Source: an uncultured Pseudomonadota bacterium
GTDB lineage: Bacteria > Pseudomonadota > Gammaproteobacteria > Steroidobacterales > Steroidobacteraceae
NCBI GenBank assembly: GCA_903890265.1
Contig: CAITAM010000320.1
Span: 1-27,075 of the forward strand
Reading direction: 5' to 3'
DNA length: 27,075 nt
Part shown: positions 8,115 to 14,981 of the stretch, in pieces
Position numbering within the stretch: position 1 is the first letter of the stretch
How the letters are laid out: each line of letters opens with the position of its first letter
Notes under the pieces: model-generated
What the model was told of the DNA's origin: nothing
Seen by the model: only the letters and a program-made list of their open reading frames with translations
The model's database searches: none
Position numbers and translations under genes: made by a program

Positions 8115-8762
8115 ATGGTCGACAAGACGACGGCTGGGTCGCGTCGGTTGCAGATGGGCGTGATCGCGGTGCTGCTCGTGCTGTTCGTGCTCGGCGCGTG
8201 GTACGTCTGGCACGAGCTCGGCAAGGCCGGTAACAAGAAGGAGCGGACGGTGCAGACCATCCAGGTCATCCGTCCGCCGCCGCCGCCGCCGCCGGAGGAC
8301 AAGCCGCCGCCACCACCACCGCCGCCGGAGAAGGTCGAGCATTTCGAGCAGCAGCAGCCGGAACCGACGCCCAACGACGAACCGGCGCCGGCCGAGAACT
8401 TGGCCCTCGACGCGGCCGGCAGCGCCGGCGGCGACGCGTTCGGCTTCGGCTCGCGGCCGGGTGGCCACGACCTGATCGGCGGCTCGGGCACGGCGCCGTT
8501 TGGCGCGGCCCAGGCGCGGCTCGGCAGTCAGCTTCGCGACATCCTCTCGGCGCTGCCCTGCCTCAAGGGCAAGCGGGTCAAGGACGACGTGAAGGTACGC
8601 ATCGGCGAGGACGGCCGGGTGCTCGAAGCGACCGTGATGGCGTCGACCGGCGATGCGTCGGCCGACCGGTGCATCCAGACCGAGACGATCGGCAAGCGCG
8701 TGGACCCGCTGCCGGTCGAGATGCCGCAGCCGGTGCGCCTGCGGATCGTCTACAAGAACTGA
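8115..8762 (+). CDS. TonB-like energy transducer
   Basis: A 215-residue TonB-like protein. It has a cytoplasmic N-terminus, a single membrane helix (~15-31), a proline-rich spacer (runs of 7 and 8 prolines around residues 54-71), a Gly/Ala-rich linker, and a C-terminal TonB-type domain (~138-215: VKVRIGEDGRVLEATVMAST, then PVRLRIVYKN). Two cysteines (C149, C186) in the C-terminal domain may form a periplasmic disulfide. It would couple the ExbB/ExbD motor to an outer-membrane or periplasmic partner. The start is 11 bases after the exbD stop. No TonB-dependent receptor is in the window, so the energised partner is unknown. Confidence 0.88.
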   Translation: MVDKTTAGSRRLQMGVIAVLLVLFVLGAWYVWHELGKAGNKKERTVQTIQVIRPPPPPPPEDKPPPPPPPPEKVEHFEQQQPEPTPNDEPAPAENLALDAAGSAGGDAFGFGSRPGGHDLIGGSGTAPFGAAQARLGSQLRDILSALPCLKGKRVKDDVKVRIGEDGRVLEATVMASTGDASADRCIQTETIGKRVDPLPVEMPQPVRLRIVYKN

Positions 8763-8870
8763 GCGCGGTCCCGGCGCGCGCCGCTGACCGGCGGTGCCGT
8801 CCGGTGGCAGAATGACGTTGAACCTGGGCGGGCCACTCGGCCGCGCCCGCCTGAGGGGAGTGGCCAGCAC

Positions 8871-9548
8871 ATGCGGAAACTAACGTGGATGGTCGGCGAG
8901 GGAGTCGGGCTCGTCGCGGCGGGGCTGCTGCTCGCCAGCCTGCCGCAGGCCGCCGTCGGCCAGGCTGCCCGCTCCGGCGGGGGCGGTGGCAATTCGCAGA
9001 TGATGGCGCAGTACCAGGCGCTTGCCAGCGAAAAGACGGCACTCAGCGCCGAGAACGCGAAGCTGAAAACCGATCTCGCGGCCATGACGACCGAACGGGA
9101 TGCGCTGCGCAAGGAGCGCGACCAGCTAAAGGCGCGCGCCTCGGCCGGTGACGGGTCGGCGGCCAAGGTTGCCGCGGCGACGAAGACGGCGGAGGAGTCG
9201 CTGGCCGAGCAGCGCAAGAAGATGGACGAACTCGTCGGCCGCTACCGTGACACCGCGACCACGCTGCAGGGCGTGGAGCGCGAACGCAACACGCTGCAGG
9301 CGGACCTCGCGAGCGAGCGCCAGTACGGCACGAAGTGCGCGGCGGCGAACGTCGAGCTCGGTTCGCTCGTCGACGAGGTGCTCAACCGGTACCGCAACCA
9401 GGGTTGGTTCCACAAGGCGACGATCGACGAGCCGTTCACGAAGATCACGCGTAACCGCGTCGACAATCTCGTCGACGATTACAAGACGCGGGCGCTCGAG
9501 TTCAAGGTTCCGGCGCCCGCCGCGCCGAAAAACACGGGCACGCGCTGA
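8871..9548 (+). CDS. exported coiled-coil protein of the Ton-like operon
   Basis: A 225-residue protein of no family I can name. Residues 1-32 look like a signal peptide or anchor (LVAAGLLLASLPQAAVGQA), followed by a five-glycine spacer, a long coiled coil (~43-150, rich in Ala/Glu/Lys/Leu heptads such as LRKERDQLKAR), and a globular tail (~150-210) with VELGSLVDEVLNRYRNQGWF and DNLVDDYKTRALEFKVP. A lone Cys lies near residue 155. It is 108 bases after the tonB-like gene on the same strand, with GGAG 10 bases before the ATG, so it is probably co-transcribed and works in the periplasm with the motor. Its 3' end lies 12 bases from the stop of the convergent SPINDLY gene. Function is unknown. 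Confidence 0.75.
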   Translation: MRKLTWMVGEGVGLVAAGLLLASLPQAAVGQAARSGGGGGNSQMMAQYQALASEKTALSAENAKLKTDLAAMTTERDALRKERDQLKARASAGDGSAAKVAAATKTAEESLAEQRKKMDELVGRYRDTATTLQGVERERNTLQADLASERQYGTKCAAANVELGSLVDEVLNRYRNQGWFHKATIDEPFTKITRNRVDNLVDDYKTRALEFKVPAPAAPKNTGTR

Positions 9549-9560
9549 CCGCGACCCGCC

Positions 9561-11894
9561 TCACGCCGGCTGTGGGGCCACGCGCAGCGGCGACGGAGCT
9601 TCGCCTCGCCGTGCGCGCGCGACGACCTCCTCGTAGGCGGTCTCGAGGTGACGGCAGAAGCGCGCCGTCGCGAAGAGCGGCGATGTGTCACGCGCGTCGC
9701 CGAGCCGGCGCCTGAGGTCGGCAAGGGCACCGCGGGGATCTGCGGCCAGCGAGATCGCCTGCCTGACGTAGTCTTCCAGCGTGTCGCAGACGAGTTCATT
9801 TAGGCCCACGGTGTCGAGCAGGCTCGCGGACATGCGCGAGGCGAATGCCTCGCCGCGCAGCGTCAGGACCGGCAGGCCCGCCCACAGCGCGTCGCTCGTG
9901 GTGGCCCCGCCCGTGAACGGAAACGTGTCGAGGAAGAGGTCCGCGGCCGCGAGGCGACCGAGGTGCTCCTCGTAGGACGCGCGTTCCGCAAAAAACAGCC
10001 GCTCGCGGCCGACACCGCGGTCCGCCGCTTCACGCAGCAGGTTACGGCGGCTTTCCGGCGAATTGGCGACGAGCCACAGCACCCCTGCCGGCGTCGCGCG
10101 CAGGATCCGGCACCACGCACCAAAGAGCGCCGGCGTGATCTTGGCGGGGTTATTGAAAATGCAGAGGACGACACCGTCCGCCGGCAGGCCCTCGGCCGCG
10201 CGCTCACGCGCGACGGCGCGCGCGCGCCGGTCGTCGTTGGCCTGGAACGTCTCCGGCAGGGTGATGACCGCCTCGCTGACGTGCGCGGCGTGGTCGTCGG
10301 GGACCAGCCGCGGGTCGGCGATCAGGTAATCGATCGCCGATGAACCGGTGCTGCCGGGGTAGCCGAGGTAGCTGATCTGCACCGGCGCGGGCCGGCGCGC
10401 GAAAATGCCGTGACGGGCGCCGAGCGTCGGGCCCATCAGATCGACCGCGATCGCGACGTTCCTTGCCCGGAGCTCATCGGCGACACGCTCGTCGCTCAGG
10501 GCACTCGCGTCGATGAACTCATCAAACGCCGACACCACCCGCTCGCCGAGCGGGCCCGCCTGCGCCGGCGACAGCGAGATGCCGAGCACGAGGAAGCGAT
10601 CGCGCGCGTGCGCCTCCAGCACTCCCACGAGCAGGCGGGTCAGCGGGTGGTTGCCGAAATCGGCCGAGACGTAGGCGACGCACAGCCGCTCGCCGGCCGC
10701 CGGGGGTAACGCGGCGGCGCCGGCTGAGGTGATGGGCGTGCGCGCCGCGTAGCGGCGGGCGCACTTAAGCTGCAGCGCGGCGGAGTCGGTGAGCGCCAGC
10801 AGTTCGAAGGGCGCGCAGGCCGCCTCACCGGCCGCGGTGCGGGCGAGGATCTGCGCGCGCCAGGCCTCGTAGAAGGACCAGTCGCAGGCACGAAGCGCGC
10901 TTGCCAGCCGTTTGCCGTGTGCCCACTCGGTGTCAGGCGCGAGCCGCAGCAGGCGGTCATAGGACGTCGCCGCCTCGGCGTAGCGGCCAAGGCGCAGCAG
11001 CGCCTCCGCTCGATTGCCCCACAGGCCGGGCAGGCGGTCGGTCACGCGCAGGGCCCGGTCGTAGCTCGCGAGCGCGGCATCGGCGTCGCCGAGCTGCAGG
11101 CACGCCGTGCCGCGACCGCTCAGTGCGGCGGTGTGGGTAGGCTGCTTGGCGAGCAGGGCGTCGAACTGCCGCCGTGCCTCGGCGAATTCGCCCGTGGCGA
11201 TGAGCGCGTTGGCCATGCCGAGGGCGGCGTCGGCGTCGCCCGGTGCGCAGGCGACGGCCCGACGGTAGGCGGCGAGCGCATCCTGTGCCCTGCCGATGGC
11301 GAGCAGCAGCGCCGCGTAGTGACGCCAGCCGAGCGCGTGGTCGGGTTGCATCGAGAGCGCCTGCTCGAAGCTCGCGAGCGCCTCGCGATGGCGGCCGAGA
11401 GCCTGCAGCGCGAGGGCGAGGTTGAGGCGAGGGCGCGGATCTCTCGGCGCGAGGCGCAGCGCCGACTCCTGGCAGGCCACCGCTTCTTCGCCACGGCCAA
11501 GGCCGAGCAGGGCATTGCCGCGGTTGGTGAGCGCAAGCACCGAGCCCGGCTGCAGCGCGAGTGCCCGATCGAGTGCCGCGAGCGCGTCCACATGACGTTC
11601 AAGCGTGAGCTGCGCGATACCGAGGTTGAGGTGCGCCTCGGCATCGCCGGGTGCGAGGCGCACGGCGTCTTTCAGCAGACGCACGGCGCTGGCCGCGCGG
11701 CCGCTCTGCAACTCGGTGACACCGAGCAGGTGGTGGGCACCGGCATGGCCTGCGCGCAGTCTGAGCAGCTGGCGGTAGAGCGCGGCAGCCGCGGCGAGTT
11801 CGCCGCGGCCGTGGTGCGCGGTCGCCGCCTGCCACAGCGCCGCGACGCGGGCGTCGTCGGCCGGTGACGGTGTCGGGGAGGGTGTCTTGCGCAT
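9561..11894 (-). CDS. TPR-repeat SPINDLY/O-GlcNAc transferase-type glycosyltransferase
   Basis: A complete 777-residue protein. About ten TPR repeats span residues ~17-330, then the linker CDWSFYEAWR ... PFELLALTD (~337-370), then the bilobal GT41-like catalytic region (~403-760). Hallmarks are YVSADFGNHPLTRLL (H416 aligns with the conserved active-site His), APVQISYLGYPGSTGS, the nucleotide-site Lys in FNNPAKITP (K585), and DTFPFTGGATTSDALWAGLPV. In many OGTs the last motif has a His (GHTT/AHTT); here it reads GATT. By family it transfers a sugar to protein, with the TPRs choosing the substrate. No signal peptide is seen, so it is cytoplasmic. The ATG at 11894 is the only evident start, with no clear Shine-Dalgarno. 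It converges on the Ton-like operon. The target is unknown; flagellar, surface or EPS-related proteins are possible. Confidence 0.92.
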   Translation of the reverse strand: MRKTPSPTPSPADDARVAALWQAATAHHGRGELAAAAALYRQLLRLRAGHAGAHHLLGVTELQSGRAASAVRLLKDAVRLAPGDAEAHLNLGIAQLTLERHVDALAALDRALALQPGSVLALTNRGNALLGLGRGEEAVACQESALRLAPRDPRPRLNLALALQALGRHREALASFEQALSMQPDHALGWRHYAALLLAIGRAQDALAAYRRAVACAPGDADAALGMANALIATGEFAEARRQFDALLAKQPTHTAALSGRGTACLQLGDADAALASYDRALRVTDRLPGLWGNRAEALLRLGRYAEAATSYDRLLRLAPDTEWAHGKRLASALRACDWSFYEAWRAQILARTAAGEAACAPFELLALTDSAALQLKCARRYAARTPITSAGAAALPPAAGERLCVAYVSADFGNHPLTRLLVGVLEAHARDRFLVLGISLSPAQAGPLGERVVSAFDEFIDASALSDERVADELRARNVAIAVDLMGPTLGARHGIFARRPAPVQISYLGYPGSTGSSAIDYLIADPRLVPDDHAAHVSEAVITLPETFQANDDRRARAVARERAAEGLPADGVVLCIFNNPAKITPALFGAWCRILRATPAGVLWLVANSPESRRNLLREAADRGVGRERLFFAERASYEEHLGRLAAADLFLDTFPFTGGATTSDALWAGLPVLTLRGEAFASRMSASLLDTVGLNELVCDTLEDYVRQAISLAADPRGALADLRRRLGDARDTSPLFATARFCRHLETAYEEVVARARRGEAPSPLRVAPQPA

Positions 11895-12414
11895 GCGGCA
11901 CCGGCAGTGGCGGCAGCCACGCGCCGCGGAGAAAAGGCTGCCCAGTATAGGCGAGCCCCCGGTGTGACGAATCGGCCACCAGGCGATGACCGCTGATCGC
12001 GCGGCGCTGACGGTTGAGAGACGTCGGGTGCCCTTTCAAGGGGTCTTTCGCCACAGACGTCGGACGGAACGGTGCCGACGCCCGCGCGCGCTTTGCGCAA
12101 AACCCACGATTCGAGCCGTTTGTCCCGCGACCAGCTCACATTTTTTTTAGCGCCCGCGGCGGCCGTTTTCGGCTGAAAAAGCGCGGATTTCCGATGCGCG
12201 CCGACCGCTTGTCGTCGTTCGTTCACCCGACACGCGAGGAAAAGCGTCGATCAATCTGAATGTAAACAAATAACATACAAAAAAAAGCGTTTTACGACGC
12301 TTTATGTGACAGAACGCGCTCGCGCGTCATTAAAACGCCCAATACTCGTCATACTTCGCCATTACTTTTCGCCCCGCTGAGCGACGCAAAACAAAAGCTA
12401 GGGGAAAGACAAAC
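11895..12414. promoter_or_regulatory. 520-base intergenic region upstream of the RHH regulator
   Basis: No credible gene is seen here. Composition changes sharply: 12240-12400 is AT-rich in an otherwise GC-rich window and holds an A8 run (12279-12286), three AAAGCGT motifs (12241-12247 and 12284-12290 on plus, 12297-12303 on minus) and a CGTCATAC element (12347-12354) that recurs in other intergenic regions. An eight-T run lies near 12141. The region probably carries the promoter and operators of the ribbon-helix-helix gene, and perhaps the promoter of the divergent SPINDLY gene. I could not assign -35/-10 boxes. Confidence 0.45.
12284..12303. repeat. inverted repeat with adjacent A-run (operator or minus-strand terminator)
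   Basis: AAAGCGT, six bases, then ACGCTTT makes a perfect 7-bp inverted repeat. On the minus strand the right arm continues into a T-run, the form of a weak intrinsic terminator, though no minus-strand gene ends here. The same half-site AAAGCGT(C) also occurs at 12241, so an operator for the RHH protein encoded just downstream is an alternative reading. Confidence 0.45.
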
Positions 12415-12918
12415 GTGAGCGAGCAAAGAAAGCAGGCGGTCTCGATCCGCCTCGGAACGAGTGACGTTCGTAAGATCAAGCGCGTCGCCGAGCGCCTGGG
12501 TGTGCGGGACTCCGACGTGATCCGTTTTGCGCTGAAGTCGATGCTCAATCGCATCGCGCCGCTGTGCGATCCGGAGATCCGCGGCCGCAATCTCGTGCCC
12601 GTGTTCGTCGAGGCCGGCCGCGATCTGATCGCGCACTTCGATCTGGACGCGTTCCGGCTCGAGGCCATCATCAACGAGGGCGCCGATGAGGAGCGCCTCG
12701 TCGATCACGACGACGGGGTGCTGCTGGCGATGAGCGGCACGGAGCAGCCGTATCTCAAGCTGCGGCTGAACGCCGTCAACGGCGTCGACAGCCACCTCGA
12801 GGGCACTGGCGACTCGCTGCGCCATTACCTCTACGCGAAATACGTGTACCGGCAGGACGACGCGCAGGCATCGGCGATCGCCCGCGCGCCGCTGATGCCA
12901 AAAATCGCCAACGGCTAA
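12415..12918 (+). CDS. ribbon-helix-helix DNA-binding protein
   Basis: A 167-residue protein. Residues ~7-45 form a ribbon-helix-helix motif: strand AVSIRLG, then helix TSDVRKIKRVAERLGV, turn RDSD, and helix VIRFALKSML. RHH dimers bind DNA through the paired strands. The rest (~46-167) is unrecognised: an acidic region (NEGADEERLVDHDDGVLLAMSG) suggests a ligand or dimer domain, and a Tyr-rich stretch (RHYLYAKYVYRQ) follows. It starts with GTG at 12415, preceded by AGCTAGGGGA, an identical 10-mer to the one before the next gene. It lies 70 bases upstream of the PEP-CTERM-like gene on the same strand, so it may regulate that gene, itself, or the EPS genes. The AT-rich repeat-bearing upstream region fits autoregulation, which is inference. 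Confidence 0.8.
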   Translation: MSEQRKQAVSIRLGTSDVRKIKRVAERLGVRDSDVIRFALKSMLNRIAPLCDPEIRGRNLVPVFVEAGRDLIAHFDLDAFRLEAIINEGADEERLVDHDDGVLLAMSGTEQPYLKLRLNAVNGVDSHLEGTGDSLRHYLYAKYVYRQDDAQASAIARAPLMPKIANG

Positions 12919-12924
12919 TCGTGA

Positions 12925-12939
12925 TCCCGGCGTCCGGGA
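12925..12939. other. short hairpin between RHH and PEP-CTERM-like genes
   Basis: TCCCGG-cgt-CCGGGA makes a 6-bp perfect stem 6 bases after the RHH stop codon, with no T-run. It could partly attenuate transcription or stabilise the upstream mRNA end before the next gene. Confidence 0.3.
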
Positions 12940-12973
12940 ACGGGCACCGGGGTCCATTCGACATAACTACTAG

Positions 12974-12983
12974 AGCTAGGGGA
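12974..12983 (+). promoter_or_regulatory. ribosome-binding site of the PEP-CTERM-like gene
   Basis: AGCTAGGGGA ends 5 bases before the ATG at 12989. The identical 10-mer occurs at 12396-12405, 9 bases before the GTG of the RHH gene. Confidence 0.6.
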
Positions 12984-12988
12984 CTTTC

Positions 12989-13627
12989 ATGAACTCAATA
13001 ACCTGGAACCGCGGAGGGGCCATCTCGGGCCTGGTCGCCGGTTCGCTGCTCTCGGTGGTCTCGCCCGCCGGTGCAGTGACGGTGCTTGGCACGCTGACGC
13101 TCGAGAACACCCAGCAGCTCGTTACCAATGGGACGTCAACGGTCTACAGCGCGGCCTACACGCTGCCAAGCGCCGGCACGCTGACCGTGACGCTGACCGA
13201 CGACCTCGTCGCCGCGCCGCTGTCGCAGCTCGATTTCTCGCTGCTGCAGGGCGCTGGCAGCCAGGCATCGCTGATGTCCGGCCCGGTCAGTGCCATCGGT
13301 AGCTCGATGGCGTGGAACTTCGACGTCAATGCCGGCTCGTACACGACGGTCTTCCAGGCGGCCGCCGCCGGCCTGCCGGGTATCGCCGGGTTCTGGCTCG
13401 GCCAGTACAGCGACACGGTGGTCTTTACCCCGACACCGCCGACCCCGGCCGTGCCCCTGCCGCCGGCAGGGAGCCTCCTCGTGGGCGGCGTCGGTGTGCT
13501 CGGCGCGTTCGCCTCGCGCGGCAAGCGCGTGAGTCCGGCCACGCTGCCGAAGCTGCCGGCCCGGGCGCCGGATGTGCGTGGCAACGTCGTCGGTGTCTGC
13601 CTGCTGGCGCTGGCCTGGCTGATCTGA
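12989..13627 (+). CDS. secreted protein with VPLPA/PEP-CTERM-like sorting tail and unusual C-terminal extension
   Basis: A 212-residue protein. A signal peptide (~1-29, LVAGSLLSVVSPAGA) is followed by a Thr/Ser/Ala-rich beta domain (~30-147), then VPLPPAG (155-161), a hydrophobic helix (162-175) and a basic cluster RGKR (177-180). This is the three-part layout of PEP-CTERM/VPLPA-CTERM proteins, which exosortase cleaves and exports to the surface. The FxLxxGAGSQASL and AGSYTTVFQAAAAGLPG segments resemble small FxDxA-type PEP-CTERM proteins. Oddly, the frame continues 32 residues past RGKR and ends in another hydrophobic stretch (VVGVCLLALAWLI). A TGA exists in the next frame at 13530-13532, directly after the RGKR codons, so a one-base insertion would explain the extension. 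It follows the RHH gene by 70 bases. The function of the mature domain is unknown. Confidence 0.8.
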   Translation: MNSITWNRGGAISGLVAGSLLSVVSPAGAVTVLGTLTLENTQQLVTNGTSTVYSAAYTLPSAGTLTVTLTDDLVAAPLSQLDFSLLQGAGSQASLMSGPVSAIGSSMAWNFDVNAGSYTTVFQAAAAGLPGIAGFWLGQYSDTVVFTPTPPTPAVPLPPAGSLLVGGVGVLGAFASRGKRVSPATLPKLPARAPDVRGNVVGVCLLALAWLI

Positions 13628-13686
13628 GGGAGAGCGAGCGGACGACTTAACGAATTTGCAGGTGAGCACGCGGTCCGTCGTCCGCT

Positions 13687-13740
13687 GAGGTCGGGTAACG
13701 GGCGGTCCTGGCGCCCCTCGGCGCCCCGATGACCGACCTC
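13687..13740. other. long stem-loop downstream of the PEP-CTERM-like gene
   Basis: GAGGTCGG (13687-13694) pairs with CCGACCTC (13733-13740). The loop between them contains two further GGCGCC palindromic blocks that can pair. No T-run follows, so it is an RNA-structure candidate rather than an intrinsic terminator. Confidence 0.4.
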
Positions 13741-13761
13741 GGCTGAGTGTGCTTACCGCCG

Positions 13762-13807
13762 GTTTGTGTGTGTTGATTGTTTGTGTGTGTTGATTGTTTG
13801 TGTGTGT
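13762..13807. repeat. 17-bp T/G tandem repeat, about 2.7 copies
   Basis: The unit gtttgtgtgtgttgatt occurs twice without change (13762-13778, 13779-13795), followed by the first 12 bases of a third copy, then more TG repeats to about 13832. It is almost free of C and stands out in this GC-rich window. No coding function is seen. The perfect copies suggest recent slippage. Confidence 0.8.
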
Positions 13808-13862
13808 GTTTTAGTGTGTGTATTAATGCTTTCCCCGCGCATCCCGCGCGCGTGAAAGAAGT

Positions 13863-13897
13863 GGGCGGTCCATCTCGGTGTGACCGCCCTTTTTTTT
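13863..13897 (+). terminator. intrinsic terminator
   Basis: GGGCGGTC (13863-13870), an 11-base loop, GACCGCCC (13882-13889), then eight T (13890-13897): a textbook Rho-independent terminator for plus-strand transcription from the RHH/PEP-CTERM-like genes. It sits 7 bases beyond the stop of the convergent DsbA-like gene, and the same hairpin may also serve that gene weakly on the minus strand, where the following sequence is only moderately T-rich. Confidence 0.88.
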
Positions 13898-13904
13898 ACC
13901 CGCC

Positions 13905-14981
13905 TCAGCGGCGGGCCAGCTCGTCGTCAATGATCTTGGTAATCGCACTTGCGGGTGCGTAGCCAGCGAGCAGCCGGCCGTTGATGAGGAGCGCCGGCGT
14001 GCCGGTAATGCCGATTTCGTCGGCGGCCGTGACGTCCGCGTCGATGGTGGGCTTGGCCTCGCCACTCTTGAGACAGGCCGAGAACGCGGCATCGTCGAGA
14101 TGCAGCTGCCTGGCCGTCGCGGTGTAGAGCTCGGCGCCCAGCTGCTTCTGGTGCTCAAAGAGCGCATCGAGGAACGGCCAGAACTGCTGCTGTCGATCGG
14201 CGCAGACCGCGGCCTCCGCGGCGCTGTAGGCATTGGGGTGCAGTCCGGTCAGCGGCAGGTGGCGGTAGACGAGGCGTACGGACGTCGGGTAGCGCGCCAT
14301 GACTTCGCGGACCGACGGCATGACCTTGAGGCAGAACGGGCACTGGAAATCCGAGAACATCACGATCGTGACTTTGGCATCCGCCGGACCGGTGCTGGGG
14401 CCGGTGGCGTCCACCGCCACGCGCACCGGTTCGACCAGGACGTGCGCGTCGTACTTGGTGCGCAGCGACGCGAGGTATTCGCTGCGCGCGGTGTCAGCGC
14501 GATCCTGCTCCATGACCTTGCGCAGTTCAGCGGCCACGTCGGCCAGTGGTCGCTTGATCTCGCGCGCGTGCTCGTCATAGACCTTCTGCATGTCGGCGTC
14601 CGTGACCGGTGCCGTCTTCACTTCCTTCAGAAGTGCCTCCTTGCTCTTGTGCGTCTTCGTGGCCTCGAGTGCCAGGACGCGATCATTGAGGTACTGCTCA
14701 GCCGCTGAGCTCAGTGTCTCCTGCGTCGTCGCGTGCTCTTCGGCGTCGAGTTCCCGCCGTCGTCGATCGTAGTTCGACGTGATTTTCTTCAGTTTCTCGG
14801 CCGTGCTGTCGCCAAGGTCGGCGGTGCTGATGGTTTGTGAGCCGAGCCGGGCGACTGGCGCCGTGTTGGCAGGTGGCGTCGTTGCCGCGAGTACGGGCAG
14901 CAGCGGCAGCGTGACCGCGACCGCGACGCAGGCGAGGGTCGACAGGCGGCGCGCACGCGGCCGGTTGAGGATGCGGGTCAT
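13905..14981 (-). CDS. exported DsbA-like thioredoxin-fold protein with SurA-like N-terminal region
   Basis: A 358-residue exported protein. A signal peptide lies at ~1-33 (LACVAVAVTLPLLPVLAA). A helical region (~42-180: VARLGSQTISTADL, EQYLNDRVLALEATK, VTDADMQKVYDEH) resembles the chaperone-like N-part of SurA/PpiC proteins without the isomerase domain. A DsbA/Thioredoxin_4 domain (~185-358) follows, with the active site CPFC at 214-217 (FSDFQCPFCLKVMP) and the cis-Pro loop GITGTPALLING (~324-335). Two further Cys (260, 303) lie in the helical insert. It probably oxidises or isomerises disulfides in the periplasm. The ATG at 14981 was chosen because it begins the signal peptide and has GGAG 7 bases upstream; the longer reading frame (to 15080) lacks these. 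Possible clients include the cysteine-pair surface protein (17770-19848) and the TonB-like protein, which is inference. Confidence 0.88.
   Translation of the reverse strand: MTRILNRPRARRLSTLACVAVAVTLPLLPVLAATTPPANTAPVARLGSQTISTADLGDSTAEKLKKITSNYDRRRRELDAEEHATTQETLSSAAEQYLNDRVLALEATKTHKSKEALLKEVKTAPVTDADMQKVYDEHAREIKRPLADVAAELRKVMEQDRADTARSEYLASLRTKYDAHVLVEPVRVAVDATGPSTGPADAKVTIVMFSDFQCPFCLKVMPSVREVMARYPTSVRLVYRHLPLTGLHPNAYSAAEAAVCADRQQQFWPFLDALFEHQKQLGAELYTATARQLHLDDAAFSACLKSGEAKPTIDADVTAADEIGITGTPALLINGRLLAGYAPASAITKIIDDELARR

Noticed and set aside
8271..8330. CCG repeat tract in the tonB-like gene considered as a frameshift or phase-variation site
   Set aside because: The repeat unit is a whole codon encoding the expected proline spacer, so length changes keep the frame.
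13762..13832. Tandem TG repeat considered as a CRISPR array
   Set aside because: Units are contiguous with no spacers, only about 2.7 copies are present, and no cas gene is in view.
13811..13962. Small plus-strand frame running over the TG repeat and terminator
   Set aside because: Its translation is repeat-derived low complexity and crosses an intrinsic terminator, with no ribosome site.
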